A DNA stretch of 64,000 nt, taken from NCBI GenBank assembly GCA_021464245.1, contig JADCRB010000013.1, forward strand, positions 689,424 to 753,423, in the 5' to 3' direction. The notes beneath the pieces are model-generated. The model was not told where the DNA came from, searched no databases, and saw only the letters and a list, made by a program, of their open reading frames with translations. The stretch comes from Carallia brachiata. Lineage: Eukaryota; Streptophyta; Magnoliopsida; Malpighiales; Rhizophoraceae. Below are positions 42,163 through 53,951 of this stretch, piece after piece; positions within the stretch are counted from its first letter, which is position 1; each line of letters opens with the position of its first letter. The position numbers and the translations under genes are program-made.

Positions 42163-44660
42163 CAGGGACAGATTTAGAAGGATTTTTTAGCGGGGCAAAC
42201 TTATATGTAAAATATATTAGAAAATGATATAAAATATTGAAAAAGATATTAGATGTCCTGCATAATAACAATCATGATTGTTCTCTACGAGTTTTCATAT
42301 TTTGAAACCTTTGAATGAATTTTTTCATTTTTATACTATCAAATATATCTTTTTAATAAAAGTAACCATATAATCATTTAGCCATTCATCTCTTTGTGAT
42401 TGTACAATCGATTCTTTATGGTGTTCATTGCTAAAAAAGTTTTTCCACTGTAGTTGTTGTAATCGGTAGAATCAAGCTAATTTCAAAAGCAAATAAACTT
42501 GTGGATATACAATATGCTTATTTATCTTCACCGACTTTTTTGAAAGATCACCCATCACTTTCAAATTAAAAAAATAGCGTATGCACGGACATCAATAATA
42601 TAACTCTCAAGTTGATTACCAAGTCTCATGAGATCCATTGAAGAAAATTTAGATGGATAATATTGAGCAAGTTGGATGAGCTTCTGTTTATCAAAAACAA
42701 CAAATGAATTTCTTGGATTCAGACCTGCCACAGAAAGTAGTAACTTAGTATTAGTCTTTGTGAACTATTATTAATTTTTTTGAAGTTGTCTGTCTATAAC
42801 TTAATAAAATAAATCCACCTGAAAGTGATATAAATTTGAAACTTGTGTGGCTTTACACCTTGATCATCCTTGCACAACATATATATCGCTCACAGTTGGA
42901 GTGACAATATTATGTGTTGCAAAATAAAACAACTTTATCAAATAAAACATCTCATCCATACTCTCTCATCAATTGTAATCGCTGGCTTGAGAATTTAACT
43001 TGTGTCATAACATTAACAATATCTTGATCTCTTCTTTGCAATGCTTGAGATAACTTATTAGCAATTCCCGATATGCTTTTCATCAAATGCAAAATGAAAA
43101 CAAATTAAAAAATTATAGAACATTCAACAAGTTACATGCATCTGCTTTTTGTTCTAAGGTCACTCCAGCTTCTTCAACATATTAAGAACATCAATTATTG
43201 ATGAGAATATTGTGATTAAGTGTAACAAATCATTATAATGTGAGCCCCATCGAGTATATCCTACTCCTATGAGATTGGTCTCTAGGTTTAAACTACGACT
43301 ACTAAAAATTTCACCACTTTCCAATGCTTCAATAACTATCTTAAAATGAATTTCTAGCAAAAGTCTCGTTGTTTTGAAGAAGAGCCAACCACATTTGACA
43401 GATTAGCAATAGTGTAAAAAAATAAAGTAACTTCAACAGATTTCATTGCAACCGCCACAAGTGTTAATTGAAGTTCATGTGCAAAACAATAGACATAATA
43501 AGAACATTCATAATCTTTCAAAATCAAAGCTTAGAGTCCATTGAACTCTCTTTGTATGTTATTTGCTCTATCATATTCTTGTCCACGAATTCTTGAAAAA
43601 CTCAATCCATATTTTGCTAATAAAGATTCTAGAGCTTCTTTTAATGATTGAGCAGTAATACTAAAAACACGAACAATTCCAAGAGAATGCTCAATTATAC
43701 ATCCCTCTTTGTTCACATAACGCAGAACAACAGCCATTTGTTGTTTAACTGATATATCATGAGATTCATCAACTAAAATAGCAAAAAAGTCATCTCCAAG
43801 ATCATCAATAATAACATTAGTGGTTTCAATAATTGCAACACTCATTGTATCTTTTTGAATATCAGGTGCTATCAACTTCAAATTTCACATGTTTTTTTCA
43901 AAATCTTATCAATGATGTCATTGTAAGCAGTAAGAAAGTGTAAAAGATTAAGAAAATTTCCCTTATTTTTTGAAAATTCATATTCATCATTTCCACAAAA
44001 AGCCAGTTCTTGTCGTAAGAGAAATTGAATACAATTAACTGTCGGAGTCAAATGAATTTGATAATCATATTTCATTTGATCAATTGTTGAGCAAGAGCAA
44101 CTTCAATATGTTGTCTTTGTTTCATCAATGCCTCAGATTTTCTCTATGCTTGATTATGAGCACTATTGTGGTCTCTAACATACTCATACAATTTTTCTTT
44201 CTTTTTCCAATTCACAAATCCATCAGTAATAAAAGTATTACTACCTTCTTGCCCTCTAAAATCAGGTCTCATAAGATAACAACACAAACAGAATGTAGCA
44301 TTTTTTGATACACTATACTTTAATTAATTACCAAATTCACCAAACCAACCTAGATTAAAGCAACATATAGCCTTTCCAAAGTACGTCGGGAAAAATTGTG
44401 TTTTCTCGTTGCCAAGGACCTTTTTGTAGATAGACTCTTTTGATTTCATCCCGATTATTAGGATGATACTCTGATATTTTGGGTCATTTTCTAGGATCAG
44501 CAGGGAGATTCTTCAAATCAACTTTTAAAAAGAACTTCCTAGAAGATGATTCTTCAGCCGATTCCTCTAGCTTTCTTTTTATAAGAAACTTTTCCACAAC
44601 TAAAAAAAATTTAATATATGTATATATAATTAGTTAACTTTTTAATATTTTTTTTCTGAA
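42163..44660 (-). mobile_element. hAT transposase remnant, ZMYM1/TTF-zinc-finger type (C1)
   Basis: The left end starts cagggacagatttagaagg, the usual CAGGGGCGG-like end of plant hAT elements. On the minus strand: N-terminal zinc-finger-type start (KISEYHPNNRDEI-like, about 44,440-44,560), FLLRQELAFCGNDE (about 44,000), IQKDTMSVAIIETTNVIIDD, DDFFAILVDESHDISVKQQM and SFSRIRGQEYDRANNIQREF (43,531-43,881), RLGNQLESYIIDVRAYANFF, and the hAT dimerisation part VYPQVYLLLKLALIL (about 42,540). Stops and shifts throughout. The 5' terminal inverted repeat is absent, because the element stops at the copied VPS3 intron. Confidence 0.85.
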
Positions 44661-44666
44661 ATTGTA

Positions 44667-45618
44667 GTGTCGAATTATCCTTCTCGTGAAAGAATGAAAT
44701 TAATCCAATAATGTCACTTTTACCTACAGTAACTAAGAAGCAACATAACATACGAAGCTTACAACATAATGTTACATCAAGTTCCCTAAAATATTAAAAA
44801 ATGAAATAAACAACTAAATATTTCCCTCTTAACCCTCATTTTTAAGAGAATTAATCGGAACTAAATGACAGCACAAAATGATGGACAAATAAAGCTGTAA
44901 AATGATAGTCCAATATTGTTAACCTTGGAAATACATTTAAAAGAACGACGCGTAGAATTTTGAGAAAGAAACAGGACCAGAAGAAGGAAATGACCAATGA
45001 ACCAACCAGACCAATTCAATAGTCAGAATGTATATCCAGCTTGTTACTGAAAAGGGTTATTTGGGCAGCCATAGTCATAGTTCATCCAACAGGAATGATA
45101 TCATTCAAGCAGGGAAAAGAAATACCTCACCAGAATAGAACCTGATTTCTCAGACTCTCTTAACTATTGAAAGGCCTGGTAATTTGGTCATCAAAACCAA
45201 TTTTCTAACCTAAAGGATATTATTCTCTAGAAACAAAAAAAAAAAAAACTACTAAACTGATTAATCGATCTCCATACCTTAACTCTTGGTTAATGTAGCA
45301 GTTCCTTGAAACTTTCTACTAGCAAACTTTCTCCCACTGAAAATACAGAAGCAAAATAATTCTTTTATATGAGATACAATTCCTTAAGAACCAAGATCAC
45401 ATTTGATAAAGCTTACACTTGTACCATGTTACACACAAAACTAGATATTTTTGTTAATCTTCTTGCATAGTTGTTTGAATCATAGTACATGACAATCACA
45501 TATGTTCCATGCAGCGATTATATCTAATGTGTTTCCAATGTTGACGCTCCCAAGCTCATAGATGTGCTTTATTTCTTAGCAATCAAACACTTTTTCCAAA
45601 TGACAACTTGCATTTGCA
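44667..45618. repeat. Captured VPS3 intron segment (C1)
   Basis: Copy of 4,626-5,579 in the same orientation, with scattered substitutions (about 2% by eye). It lies between the truncated hAT 5' side and block A. No VPS3 exon is included. Confidence 0.92.
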
Positions 45619-45639
45619 CTTGCATTATTTCTTAGCATT
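45619..45639. other. Templated filler at the C1/A2 junction
   Basis: The 20 bases cttgcattatttcttagcat separate the VPS3 segment from A2. They consist of two short copies of nearby sequence (acttgcatt just before; tatttcttagcaa at about 45,570). The same filler is at 63,667-63,689. Confidence 0.75.
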
Positions 45640-48600
45640 TTATTTGTTTTTGTTTTTATATTAAAAGAATTTCCTTTTTATTATATATAGTTTCAGTTTT
45701 TAGTGAATCTACTTCTTTAATTTCAAGACTATGTAAAAATTCAAAATATATCTCTTTTTCTAATATTGTAGTAATAATTCCTTTGGGTGTTACATAGGAA
45801 GGGTATATTTCAGTTGATAAAGGGGTTCCTAATTTTATCGCTTGTGATAAATCTTTAACTAATATAAATGCATTTTTAAAACATATTCCTTTATTGCATA
45901 TATGAGCATTAGATAATTTATATGAAATATTCATTTTATTGTCATTAGCTCCTCGAAGTATCACTGTTGTTTTTTCATAATATTGTGTTGGAATTATTCC
46001 TTCTTGTATGCAATTTAAATCTGCTCCTGAGTGTACTCATGCTATTAATTCTTTAGTGTATTCATTATTTACTACTAATTTTATCTTTACATACCATTTT
46101 TTATATTCTGTTTTATTTATTAGATTTAAATAACTTGATTCTTCGTTTTCTTTTCCTTTATCATTATTCATACTAAAGTTTTAATTCTTTTATTTTATTT
46201 TTTAAAATATCTATTTCCCTTTTGTTTCGTCTTACTTCTTCTTTTAATTCTTCTAGAGTTATTGAAGATTTATTACTTTGTTGTTGTTTTATTCCTTCGT
46301 TCCATATGTTTCTTAGTGAGTATGGTTCCCATTCCTTTTTAGGTTGTTCTAATAATTCAGTTTTTAATTTTGTTACATATTCCTTTTTGATTTCAGGGTC
46401 TGAAATTTTATCAATTATTTCAAGCATTAAATTGCTTTTGTTATTATTTGTAATAACATTTATATGTCTAAATTCAATATTACAACATAAACCAGAATTT
46501 TCACTATCACTTGAATATTCAGTTTCAAATCCAGATTTTGTAATATTCAATTCGTTATCTTTTGATGAATATTCAGAATCAGAGGCATCATCTATTATAT
46601 TTAAAATTTTATCTTTTAATTCTTTATCCATGTCTAAAGTCTGTATTTTGTCTTCCAATTTACATTGAATTTTATAATGACCAGGTTTTCCACATTTATA
46701 ACATACTATATATCTTTTTTATTACTTTTATCAGGTCGTTTACTTTTATATTTCTTTTTATATGATTTTCTTTTTGTATGTTTAAGTAAATATTCTTGTT
46801 TTATTCTTATATTTTGTATATGGTTTATAAGATTTCTTATACCTTTTATATTTCTTTTTTCTGGATGTAGAGGGTGTTATTATAGTTTCATATCCATATT
46901 GCCGACAAAAATCTCCTAATTCTTTTCTATTTTGTACTAATTCATTTTTAAGTTTTGCTTTAAAGTTTAAGTCAGTACATAAACTTGATCCTTTTATTTA
47001 TATGAGTTATAAGATCTCTGTAAGATAATTATTCATATGGTATATTAATATGATTAGTATTTCATATTCTTTGTTTTACTTTTTCTCCAAATAATTTAGG
47101 TAATCCAGCTATAAATCTTTCTTTCCAATATGTTTGATTACAATCTGTTCTAGTAAATACTTTTTGTAAAAACATATCCTTATACCATCTAAAATCTTGT
47201 AATGAAGGGCATCTAAGATTATTTAATATTTCAGAAGACTTAACCTGTAATTGTTTAGGTTATCCTAAAAAATGTTTAGTTATTGCAAATATTAGTACAG
47301 CAGCAGCATTATCTTGTAATTCATCTTGTACTAGTACTGTCGAAGTTGTAGGGTCAGTTGTAGAGACTTGTACAGTTTTTTGAGAGTTTATAAATAATCT
47401 TTTTTGGATTGAAATAAATAGTTGTCCCACCAGCCTTTTAATGAGCCAATAAATCTTGATATTAAACTCGAAGCAATAGCTTTTCTGTATTATTTCGATG
47501 TCTATATGTAGATGCACAAATAGTCATTTGTTCTATAGTTTGCAAAATATTGTGTTCACTATAACCATCTATATTTCATTCGTAAATCCCTTCACCAGCA
47601 AAACTAGTTACTGGGTTTTGTAATTTTCTTCTATCATCATATCAGGTAGAGAGGGTCGAGGATAGGAATATTTAGTATCTGTTCTTTAGTAATCATGTTT
47701 AGTAGTATTCTTTATTGTCCTCTTATTTTATTTATTCTCATGGAATCTTGAAATTGTTCTTCTAGATCTTCTATGTTAAATTCTTCTTTATCATTTTGTT
47801 CTTCAGTGGGTTCTTTTGTGACAACATGTATTTTAGGATCATGAACATTTAATTCTTCTAGTTTTTTAGTTATGATATCTAAAGATTTGTAGTTGAGGTG
47901 CTTGTTTTAAATGTAATGATGGAGGAACTTCAGGTATTTGAAATAAATGTTGATCGATTTTTAATTTGAAAATTGTGATGCAGATGAAGAAGGTTTATCT
48001 TTTTGGGGAATAAAAGAGGTAATATTTGATTCTATATTGTTTAATTGTTGAGTTATGTATGCAATGCTTTATTAGTATATTAGACTGATGATGTATATTT
48101 CTAATATCTTTTTGAGTAATAATAGGTGAATTAGTGTCTATAGCAGGAATCTTAAAAGGTGAAGCTATTACTATTTGTCCAACATGTTTAAAAGTATATT
48201 CTTTTATTGATGGATGGATAGATTTTATTTTTGTATGAGTTGTAGTTTCCCATTGTTGCATACTTGTTTTAAGTACATGTATACTTGATTTATTATATGC
48301 ATATTGATGTATATCATACCATTCAAAGAAAGGTATTATTTGTTTATATTTTTTAAAATTTTTATAATATTATTCTCGTAAATTTTCTCTTTCCATTTGT
48401 GTGGTATTATTGAAAATTTTTTTCGTTTAATATCATTTTTTTCTGAATTAAATTCTTTATTTATTTCTTCTTTATTTATTTGAAATTTCATATTTATTTA
48501 ATTGGCTTTGCATATCACTTGGTGTAAGTTATGAGGGTCCAAAAGAATCTTTGGTTTGCACATGATATATGGGATGTGGAATTGTTTTATGAAAGTCTAC

Positions 48601-48765
48601 TTCAGCTAATGGATTATTCAACCTTATGGATTCTGTAATTGTATTTAATGGTATATTTATTAGTAGATGAAGATAGTGTATTTGAAGGTATACTATTTGT
48701 TGATTTTCTAAAAGAAGATATTCTTAAATGTTCAATTCTTATTGATGGAAATATTATTTCAACAT
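45640..48765 (-). pseudogene. Type A viral fragment (A2)
   Basis: Same content as A1: linker upstream of coat protein (about 48,100-48,765), coat protein (46,660-48,060), intact CCHC knuckle (46,662-46,703), acidic spacer open for 161 codons (46,173-46,658), protease (45,656-46,100). At the protease active site A2 reads VHSGADLNC, with His for the catalytic Asp, and the upstream TGA of A1 is also present. The coat-protein part has more frameshifts than in A1. Confidence 0.83.
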
Positions 48766-48774
48766 TACCATTTA

Positions 48775-50192
48775 TTAATTTTACTTTTTTTTTAGTTAGT
48801 AAAATTTAGGTATAATCTAAAATCACACAATTTATTTTTTTATTTTTTTTAAATAACTTTACTTATTATATGATGTAAGATTATGAATAAATACCTAGTA
48901 AAAAATATGAGTTAAATTAAAAAATATTTTATCTGATTTATTATCTTTTTTGTTTCTGGTACGTACAAATTTTAAGCCACAACATTAAAATTTAATCGTG
49001 ATCACTTTTATCTTATAAAATATAACTTTTTGTCCTGGGGTTTGGGAATTGTATATTTTAAATAAGAGTTATGATAGATTGAAAAGAAAAGGAAAGAAAA
49101 AGAGAAATGATAATTGGAAGAAAAGAAAAAATAATTTAACATTGATTTGACCAAATTATTGGTTAAATCGAGTGAAATGATTTTCTTCGAGGCACTTATT
49201 TATCTAATCAATTAACATAATCAGATGGATTTAATTTTGAGTCAACAGTCTATACTCAGGAATGAGGATGAATTTTTTTTTTTTTTAGTGTAGAAAGTTA
49301 GAAGCTATTAGTTTGTTTTATCAGCAACAAACGATGTCAAAAAGACGAAAAAATTTATTTATGTAACTAGCTGACTTATTTATGTAATGGGACGTTGAAT
49401 TATTGCAATAAAATTTGAAAGTATTTATTTATTTATTTTTTTGTTGCAAAAATTAAACATTTTGTTGAATAAATAAACTAGCTGGTTGCACAAAAAAAAT
49501 TTCTCATCTGTTTCACGTCTTCTTTTTCGCGTCCATGTAACGGGGCTATGGAAAAAATATGGGCCAAAGTCAATTATCAATAATTTTGTGGTAATCTAAG
49601 ACCTTGGAGTGATGTAATGCACTATGCAACTCTCTCCCTATTTTTAATTGTGGACTAGTCGATAAGTTCATTAAGACTTTAATGGCTTGTCTCGAAAATA
49701 ATTTTAGTTATCACTTGAATTGGTAGTTCGGTAGTTATTTGGCATATTTTTCTTACTCACGACATAAGTTTCAGTTTCAATGATAAGTGATAGTACTTGG
49801 AGGCTTTGACCTCCAAATTTGTTCGATTTAAACGTTAACTGCGTCGTTAATTTTAAACTTGACAATTATCGTGATTGATTTAGGGAGACCCATTCGGCCT
49901 CAACAATGTTCGGATGGAGAGTCTCTTCCTGTGAGTTGAGTTGGATGAGGTATACAAATAGGAGCAACTACAATCTTAGTCTGTAAATCTGATAATCGAT
50001 ATACTCGTAATAAATTTCTTTAATTTAAAAAATAGCTTAATTAAATTTATTTATTTTTGAACAAAAAATAAATCAGTTAAATTTATTTATTGACGTAAAG
50101 AATTGTATGTATTTGATAAATTTGCCTAACCTGAAAAGTCACCTTGGCACCTTTGCATTATGACTGTAAATTCGATCCCACTTGTAAATGTC
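48775..50192. other. AT-rich flank of A2, no gene recognised
   Basis: Equivalent of 23,110-24,552, including the flank repeat. No coding sequence was recognised. Single-base deletions relative to A1 are frequent. Confidence 0.6.
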
Positions 50193-51085
50193 CAAAAAAA
50201 GGCAGATGTTTATAATTTTATGAATAATTGAGCAGAATGGGTTTATACATCGCATTATACTTTACACATCCAACATTATTCAATATTTCACACAATAGGG
50301 ATATAAGCCACTTTCATGAATAGCAAATTATACGACACACCATTGATTATAACGACATCTTGTGAACATAAATGACATTTTAGTTAGAAAAAACTCACTA
50401 TTACAGTACAAATTGCTCTCTATCACTGGTTAAATTGTACAACCTTCATACAATGGAGCAGGATTGACAAGGAATGTGACATTTTTATACTTATGTCGAA
50501 TGAGCGACACCTCATACAAAATTTGTGACACTTACTTCAGATCGCATGACAAGAGAAAGAAAACATATATGATATTTTTATTTATTTCTACGACAATAAG
50601 CAATTCTATATGACAGGTATGCAAACATATTCATAATATGATTAGAGACCATATACGTTGATTTGACAAAATGCACTATTAGAAATAAACAACGACTTAT
50701 AAAAAGCTACTATGTATTCCTACTACACTCTATTGAAGCAGTGGTTTTATTGGGAAAAAGGTTTCATTTCCACTTATTTTGTTTTAAAACTACAAAAGGG
50801 AAATTAGTCTCTCAACAAAAATCATTAGTAGCTATTCGAACAAAAAAGAACCCAAAAGAATACAGTGCGGACCGTGGGCAGGCTGTATTGGACATAGCTT
50901 ATATAAAGATAAATTTATATGCTCAGGAAAATTGGTATTCCTTAAAACGATATCATCAACTTTAACAAGAAACCATGCAATCCATATTCATGAAGATGAT
51001 GAAGTTCAACTTGATTCATGATGAATATAAAAAGTAATGACCAAAGAAAATGATTTAACTTATAGATATTCAAATATTCAAAGAC

Positions 51086-51208
51086 TTTATTCCACGGAGA
51101 ATTTTGTTTACAAGGTGGTGTTCAGCAAAGGATGAAGGGTTTGGAGAGAGAGAGTTGAGTAGTGGTGAGTAATGTGTGTTGGATGATGCCTGAAACATCC
51201 TATTTATA
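51086..51208 (-). promoter_or_regulatory. Viral promoter TATA and AATAAA (B3)
   Basis: TATAAATAGG at 51,199-51,208 and AATAAA at 51,086-51,091 on the minus strand, unchanged from B1/B2. Confidence 0.68.
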
Positions 51209-51380
51209 CATGAGATTCTGGTAACTATTCCGAGAATATTTTATAGATTATTGTTTGATTACATTATCTAGTGCGTCGTTATGCACTTCTTGATCTTATC
51301 CTGAGGTATTGCGAGGTGATGTCAATGCTTAAGCCATTCCTTATCCTTGCTTTTAGGGGGAGTCTCTCTTCTCTTCCATA

Positions 51381-53951
51381 TTATGGTGGGGTAAATTTTG
51401 AAATGATATCTCCATAATTTGGGTCTTCATTATCTAGATGTGATGGGGCCCGCCTCATCTTCTTGGGATATTTCAATATAGCTTTCTCCAATCTTTTTGT
51501 ATTCCGTTTTTTATCATACCATTGAAAGACTATTCTGCAATTTCTTTTTTGTATTCTGGAATGGGTGATTGATCGTCGTCATTATATTATACGTTGCTTT
51601 ACCAGCCATTGAGACACTTCATTTTTACATGCTTTATCTGCTGGTAATTTTTTCCACCATTTTACTTGAATTATTCAGATGAGAGAAGGAGGATATGGTG
51701 GGGCATGCATATTTTTCATAGAAAAGGTCCATTTCATGATCCAGGGTATATCAAATATCACGATAAAATACTAGGTGATAGATTCAATATTTGCATAAAT
51801 ATTACGTGTAATTTAGTATTTGATTTGACATTTATTTATAAAAATATTATGATTATTGGTGGATTTTACTCTATTTGTTATTTTATATTTTGTAGGTCAA
51901 TTGGATGCAAATAGAAGTTATTGAGCGGATTTGATACTATTCGGGCAGATTTCACAGCTTTGCGTACTGCTCGGTTTTTCAGCCATAACTTCCTCTACAC
52001 AAGCCGGAATTGGATGATTCTTATCCAAATTGAAGCTAAGAGATAGGGCTACAAGTTTACTGTTTTGATGAACTTCGGATTCTACGTGGAAGGGTCTAAA
52101 TCTGGGTCTGAATATACATGGTTGAAACTGTCCAAAAATTTACTAATCCTTTTCCGACTCGAATTTGGATCTTTAGGGCTTACAATTTTATTATTTGAAG
52201 GAACTATAAATACTGAAGTTACAGCAGAGTTAGAGGACTTTTGGGAGGCTATTTTGTAGACACAAGACAGAGAAAAGTAGAGAGTGAAGAGGAGAAGAGC
52301 ATAAGTGAGGAACGCGAAGACGTTGGAAACGAGTTTTTCGATTCCTTTTCTTTCCCTTCTTTTTCTTTTGAACTAATGATATTAGATATTTGCTTAATTT
52401 TGGTTTTTAGCATGAGTAGCTAGAACCCTAAACTAGGGCGAATGGGATGTAGCCTAGTTTAGGGTGGATTATTTGATTTTGTGGATGTTTAGATGTTCTT
52501 TTGATTTTATTGCGATTATCAGTTGAGAACTCGATTTGATTTATCTATTTTGTTCTTAAATATACTTTTGTGTCTGGCCATCATGAAAGTAGTCATAGAT
52601 TTGTGTTGAGATCGACAGATGAGACACAATCGTGCACTAAATAGATAAACATATGAACTTTGAGTCAGACATGAGATAAGTTTATATGATGTCATTATAA
52701 ATTCTCTGTTCTTAATGGGTTTAATCTACTTTGTGTGAGTTCGAGAGAAGATCATAAATAATTGAATACGGTTAGGGTTGCTTGACAAAGAACACTAACT
52801 AAATAAGAGAATTGACATTCAAATCATTAATCCACAAAATTCATGTAATTCAGCCCCTTCTAGGTGAAAACCCATAGCCTGGTACTCTCTATCTTGTGTT
52901 TAGTTTTAATTAATTTGCCTCTGATTTTTCATTAGTTAAATTGTTTAATTTTTAGTTTAATAATTCTGCTTCTCATTAATTTTCTCAACATAAAACTTTC
53001 AGTTGAATAACTTAAATCATAATTAATTCTTTGTTCCTTTGGGTTCGACACCTGGAGTATTCACCAGGATTTTATTACTACGATCGGCCCTGTACGCTTG
53101 CAGGATTTCACCCGGTCACAGGTATAATTTACGGCGGAGTATGTACGCCATTGAGAAATAATTTGAATCCATCAAAGGTTTTATTGGGAAATGTTAATTA
53201 TGAATGTCCAAAGTGATTCCACCAACTATGGAACTAGCTTGGGAATATTCTGGGGCATTATTGTAGAAATCAGAAGAACCAAGAGTGTCGCTAGCTTCCA
53301 ATACATAGAACATTTGTCCATGCTGCTATGTAGTCATGGTAATTGTATGCTGGAGGGTCATATTCATTTGTGAATTTTACATAATGATATATGAGAGCAG
53401 TATTCTATGGGGTTACCATACTCTTCCATTCTTTGAGGCCAATTACCTTTTTGATATTCATTTTAGAGTACATGATTTGGCCCGATTCATTTTTGGTATG
53501 CTCAATATCTACAGAAAGGGTAGCAACAATGATATATTCATAAAATTCATGCCTACCTAAGGTTGGTTGGGAGGTATGCCATATCATCAAGGAATATGCG
53601 AGGGAGAAGGTCAGCAATAGGTTCGTCTTGATATTCTGGTTTCAGTACACAAATATGCTCGGTGTCACGGGTTATATATTTGGGTTCAGGGGAGTCTGGT
53701 TTGTGGGGTAAGGTAGAAGATGCGGCTGGAGCTAATGGAGGTCTCAGCTGCAAAATATCTTTATAGTTTATAGGTGTTGAGGTAGATGGGTTTTTATTGG
53801 GTGATGGTATGTTTCCAAGTACAGTGAATCTATTCGACGTATTTATATTCGACGTATTTGGACGCAAACTCATATTCGACACAGATGTAGGACTATTCGG
53901 TTTATTCGATGTAGACTTGAAGAATTCACGAGTAACCTTTTGCTTGCTCAT
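51381..53951 (-). pseudogene. Type B: ORF2, split by insertion (B3)
   Basis: ATG at 53,951. The N-terminal part is open for 132 codons to 53,553, continues one frame over (53,405-53,617) and then decays; insertion at about 51,840-53,150; C-terminal part to a TAA at 51,381. The best-preserved N-terminal half of the three copies. Function unknown. Confidence 0.68.

Larger units (their letters stand above)
39727..45639. repeat. Array block C1
   Basis: Repeats as C2 (57,757-63,689). Contents left to right: T-rich tract, copia pol remnant, hAT remnant, copied VPS3 intron, and 20 bp of filler before block A. Confidence 0.93.
45640..50192. repeat. Array block A2
   Basis: Second copy of block A. 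It differs from A1 by substitutions and by many single-base losses. It continues directly into B3. Confidence 0.93.
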
